A DNA stretch of 10,757 nt from Cristatella mucedo (Eukaryota > Bryozoa > Phylactolaemata > Cristatellidae): the NCBI GenBank assembly GCA_009760855.2, contig WPIO01000690.1, positions 1-10,757 of the forward strand. The letters run 5' to 3'. How positions within the stretch are numbered: the first letter of the stretch is position 1; each line of letters starts with the position of its first letter. The notes under the pieces were generated by a model, which did no database searches, was not told the DNA's origin, and saw only the letters and a list, made by a program, of their open reading frames with translations. Both the position numbers and the translations under genes were made by a program. Shown here piece by piece: positions 8,675 through 10,757 of the stretch.

Positions 8675-8814
8675 ATAGTGGCGTTTTGATAAGGAGATTA
8701 GTAGGCATAGTAAGTCTATTTCTACTCGATACAGCATCCTCAAGCAATGTAGTTGGCAGACGCTGAACGACATGGTTATCGTCTTTACAGCCGAGTAGTC
8801 CACAGGTGCACGAG
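8675..8814 (-). pseudogene. Broken LRR exon relic, copy C second sub-copy
   Basis: The second half is clear in one minus frame (8767-8684): SVCQLHCLRMLYRVEIDLL, then CLLISLSK, which lines up residue by residue with SICQLQALKKLHV and the following repeat of the intact exon. The first half sits in the next frame (8804-8757), with DDNHVVQRLP matching the NxxLxxLP part. From the LVHL codon at 8814 to the SVC codon at 8761 is 53 bases where the intact exon has 54, so one base is missing. No AG acceptor or GT donor remains at the expected edges. It lies about 100 bases downstream of the intact exon on the minus strand. Confidence 0.6.
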
Positions 8815-8912
8815 TAAATCTGACTGGAAACTGAGCCTGCCGGTAAAACTACCTGCAGGCACATTCCAGCAAGAAATTAAAAGAAACTTTTCAGTTCTTC
8901 ATTTAACCTTAC

Positions 8913-9053
8913 TGAAGTCAGCCGTTCCAAACCACCAGGTATCTGTGACAAGCCACATCCCCAAACATGCAGCTTCTTCAGTGCTTGCAGTTGACATATG
9001 GATGAAGGTAGTTTGCCGATTTTTTCATTCCCACCGATATCCAGCTCCTCAAG
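8913..9053 (-). CDS. Intact LRR exon, copy C (47 codons, two leucine-rich repeats)
   Basis: On the minus strand this encodes two leucine-rich repeats. The first is about 24 residues (starts LEELDIGGNEKIGKLPSSI) and the second about 23 (LKKLHVWGCGLSQIPGGLE, ending LTS). Key positions are present: L1, L4, I6, N9, L15-P16, then L25, L28, V30, C33-G34-L35, I38-P39. The exon edges are decided by splice signals. An in-frame TAG lies directly before it and is itself the end of a pyrimidine-rich acceptor (tgtcttttag, AG at 9055-9054), with a possible branch site (ttttaac) about 20 bases upstream. GTAAGGTT follows at 8912-8905. Length is exactly 141 bp with phase 0 at both ends. LRRs form a curved solenoid for protein binding. 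The LP-rich, signal-free pattern resembles intracellular LRR proteins, but one exon cannot identify the gene. The remaining exons lie outside the window. Confidence 0.78.
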
Positions 9054-9059
9054 CTAAAA

Positions 9060-10220
9060 GACAATGGTTGCCGTTAAAAGACACATTAAATAATAAGAAT
9101 TTTAAAGGTGCAACTAAAACAAACAAAATAGGATCTACCAATGCATGCCTAAAATAAGGCTTCAGCAAACTGTAAGCAGAGCCAATTATTTTTTATTGCA
9201 GAAGGTATACAATCATTGTTCAACGTCATCAAATATTAGCGATAAGAATCTGTTCATTAACCATCCGCCCCTTCTCATTCAAACATCAGTCATGACCTGG
9301 CTATCTTATTAGCAACCATGCGCTCGTTTATACTGAGTGACAAGCTTTGCATTGGAGATATACATTTGCTATCTGGGTTTCCCCAACGCATACGTTTAAC
9401 GGTGGAAGTTCAGGCTGTCTGGTTAAAGAACATAATAGCACTCAGGGTCTTCATAATTATTAAAGATCTAAACTATAGACATCTAGTCATGGCTCCAAGC
9501 ATTTTAGCAGGCCTGCATCGTGAGTGGCACACAAGTTGCCCGTTTACTTGCCGTTAAATCCAGCTGGCGCCCAGCTGCCACCAGGCTCACTTATTGTATA
9601 GGCTGTGGAGTATTTGCTGAAATGTTCTCATATATAAAGCTGGAAGTTTTGCACCATTCAGTATCCCAATTGTAAAATTTAACGAAAAACCAATAGCCTG
9701 CCACAATCGTATTTTCGAACCCTTGACGAACACTCATGTTTGAACTGTTTCCACTTATTCGGCTTGCTAAATCGAACTGTGCATTCACACAGCAGGCTCG
9801 AACTTTGGCTTCAGCCTACTAAAAAAAGCAGTGGGTCTCAGCAGTCCACTCGGTATAGATATTAGTCCGTTCCAGCGTTTCGGCATGATGCTGCCCGATC
9901 AGACAGTGAGCTTTTTTAATAATCAGTCAGAAAAGTCTATCCTTCCTTGGCCTTTCAGCTAGAATAGGACAGATAGCACCTTCCTGCCATTCGCCTAAGT
10001 TTGCCAATACTTGCCCTATTAGCAGCAAGGTGCGATTGCCTTTAAAATATAATGAATGCCAAATCGCTCCTACGGATGCAGGTTCATGTCCTAGTCAAAC
10101 AGCTTCAGATGATTGGCATCGTTTGACTATTTCGGCTGACGGACTTGTGGTAGCATTACGAGCTAATTTATGAAAAATGTACAGGCTCACAAACATACTG
10201 GTGGTACTATGCGACTGCTA
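9060..10220. other. Distal part of copy C, no gene seen
   Basis: 9060-9340 is shared with copy B 4015-4320, and 10020-10222 with B 4935-5135. The middle (about 9340-10000) has no clear counterpart in A or B. Its short ORFs (plus 9318-9557, minus 9591-9788) show no motif I recognise. It is probably intron with a possible unrecognised insertion. Confidence 0.5.
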
Positions 10221-10318
10221 TAGTGCCGTGTGCCAACGACAAATAGAATATTTTGACCCATTACACTGACACTATCCACTGGAAGCCACAAGCATTAGCA
10301 TTCGCAATAGCTTGTAGG

Positions 10319-10328
10319 CACACACACA

Positions 10329-10410
<82 letters not shown>

Positions 10411-10438
10411 CATACAAACATACACACATACACACACT
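10319..10438. repeat. (CA)n microsatellite with imperfect right flank
   Basis: About 45 CA dinucleotides run from 10319 to about 10408, interrupted once near 10331 (ccca). They are followed by a degenerate ca/ta-rich edge (atgcatacaaacatacacacatacacacactca) to about 10438. Long CA tracts are typical of animal genomes and highly variable in length. It lies just past the end of repeat copy C. The Thr-His and Cys-Val open frames across it are artefacts. Confidence 0.97.
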
Positions 10439-10439
10439 C

Positions 10440-10757
10440 ACCTGGACTAGTTGATGTTGGCTCTGGCAGAGTGTAAACTGCTAAGCTGAAAATTCGCAAT
10501 TTCAAAATTTAAACTGCTAGGAGTATCCTAGTTTACACAATGTGTTGCTAAGAATACAATAATTTGTAAATCGACATCTGTCAGCCAAACGGATACGACT
10601 TCCCTTTAGCATTGCTATACGGTAGAATGGGAAAGCCAGGGGCACAAAGAATTACCCAGCCAAACGGCACAACAAAAACAAACCGTGACTGATGCCCTCG
10701 AAATGTAACACCATTCCTGGAAGCACACTTACCTATTAAAAGTGAACCACCAACGTG
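10440..10757. other. Right edge, no feature seen
   Basis: Follows the microsatellite. I see no similarity to the start of the repeat unit, no ORF of note, and no transposon end. A small direct echo (cagccaaacgg at about 10582 and 10658) is present and is probably chance. Confidence 0.5.

Larger units (their letters stand above)
7290..8850. repeat. Internal partial duplication inside copy C (7290-8050 and 8305-8850)
   Basis: Two head-to-tail sub-copies are visible: aggattcattg at about 7294 and 8317, gagtatcaatataatatattgctg and ccagtatcaatataacatattgctg (partial words at about 7350 and 8378), gaggagagaccgaaagcc-like at about 7415 and 8440, accctgaac at about 7480 and 8507, aaagtcgtttтaatacca-type words at about 7568 and 8594, and gtaggcat at about 7676 and 8701. 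Period is about 1.02 kb. Both sub-copies carry the broken LRR exon; only the second continues into the intact one. Confidence 0.78.
7290..10222. repeat. Tandem repeat unit, copy C (with internal partial duplication)
   Basis: This is a third copy of the unit, beginning after the hAT remnant. It contains the LRR relic twice (in the internal duplicates) and the intact LRR exon once, and closes with the same terminal block as A and B at about 10121-10222 (gtttgact, ggctgacgg, actgctatag). Between about 9340 and 10000 similarity to copy B is weak or absent; that part may hold an unrecognised insertion. No protein-coding ORF with recognisable homology is seen outside the LRR exon. Confidence 0.72.

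Noticed and set aside
8753-9157. Plus-strand 134-codon ORF
   Set aside because: It is the antisense of the intact LRR exon and its flanks, with no motif of its own. The minus-strand reading has family pattern and splice sites.
9591-9788. Minus-strand 65-codon ORF
   Set aside because: It shows no recognisable motif, no splice context and no counterpart in other copies.
10253-10505. Two overlapping ORFs across the CA tract (Thr-His on plus, Cys-Val on minus)
   Set aside because: They are direct translations of a dinucleotide microsatellite and have no other content.

Overview
The window looks like animal genomic DNA. It is intron-rich and repeat-rich, has no dense coding, operons or bacterial-type genes, and shows vertebrate/invertebrate-style splice sites, a (CA)n microsatellite, a decayed LINE end and a decayed hAT transposon. 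Nothing in it fixes the species; an invertebrate or basal chordate is only a guess.

The backbone is a large, diverged tandem repeat of roughly 3 kb. Copy A spans about 1-2157 (its start lies off the window), copy B about 2158-5138, and copy C about 7290-10222. Each copy ends in a recognisable block (2067-2157, 5043-5135, 10121-10222). Copy C has an internal partial duplication (about 7290-8050 repeated at about 8305-8850). Copies are aligned by eye; they differ by many substitutions and indels.

The biological cargo of the repeat is a leucine-rich-repeat (LRR) exon on the minus strand. Copies B (3869-4009) and C (8913-9053) each hold an intact exon of exactly 141 bp (47 codons, two LRRs of 24 and 23 residues). 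Each has an AG acceptor directly before it, a GTAAGG donor directly after it, and a phase 0-0 layout. The equivalent part of copy A is missing. A second LRR exon is present as a dead relic in all four sub-copies (627-742, 2881-3005, 7716-7830, 8675-8814). All four share the same one-base loss between the two LRR halves, so that exon was probably already broken before the duplications. The picture is an LRR gene (minus strand, both ends outside the window) that grew by tandem duplication of exon-plus-intron units.

Two transposon insertions interrupt the array. A plus-strand CR1/L2-like LINE 3' end sits in copy A (about 1425-2057, ending in four ACRTT pentamers). A minus-strand hAT element of the GTF2IRD2/Charlie8 type begins with a hAT-like terminus at 5139 just after copy B and contains a transposase pseudogene with several stops and frameshifts. 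The rest is intronic or intergenic DNA, plus a long (CA)n tract at about 10319-10409. No tRNA, rRNA, CRISPR or promoter could be supported.
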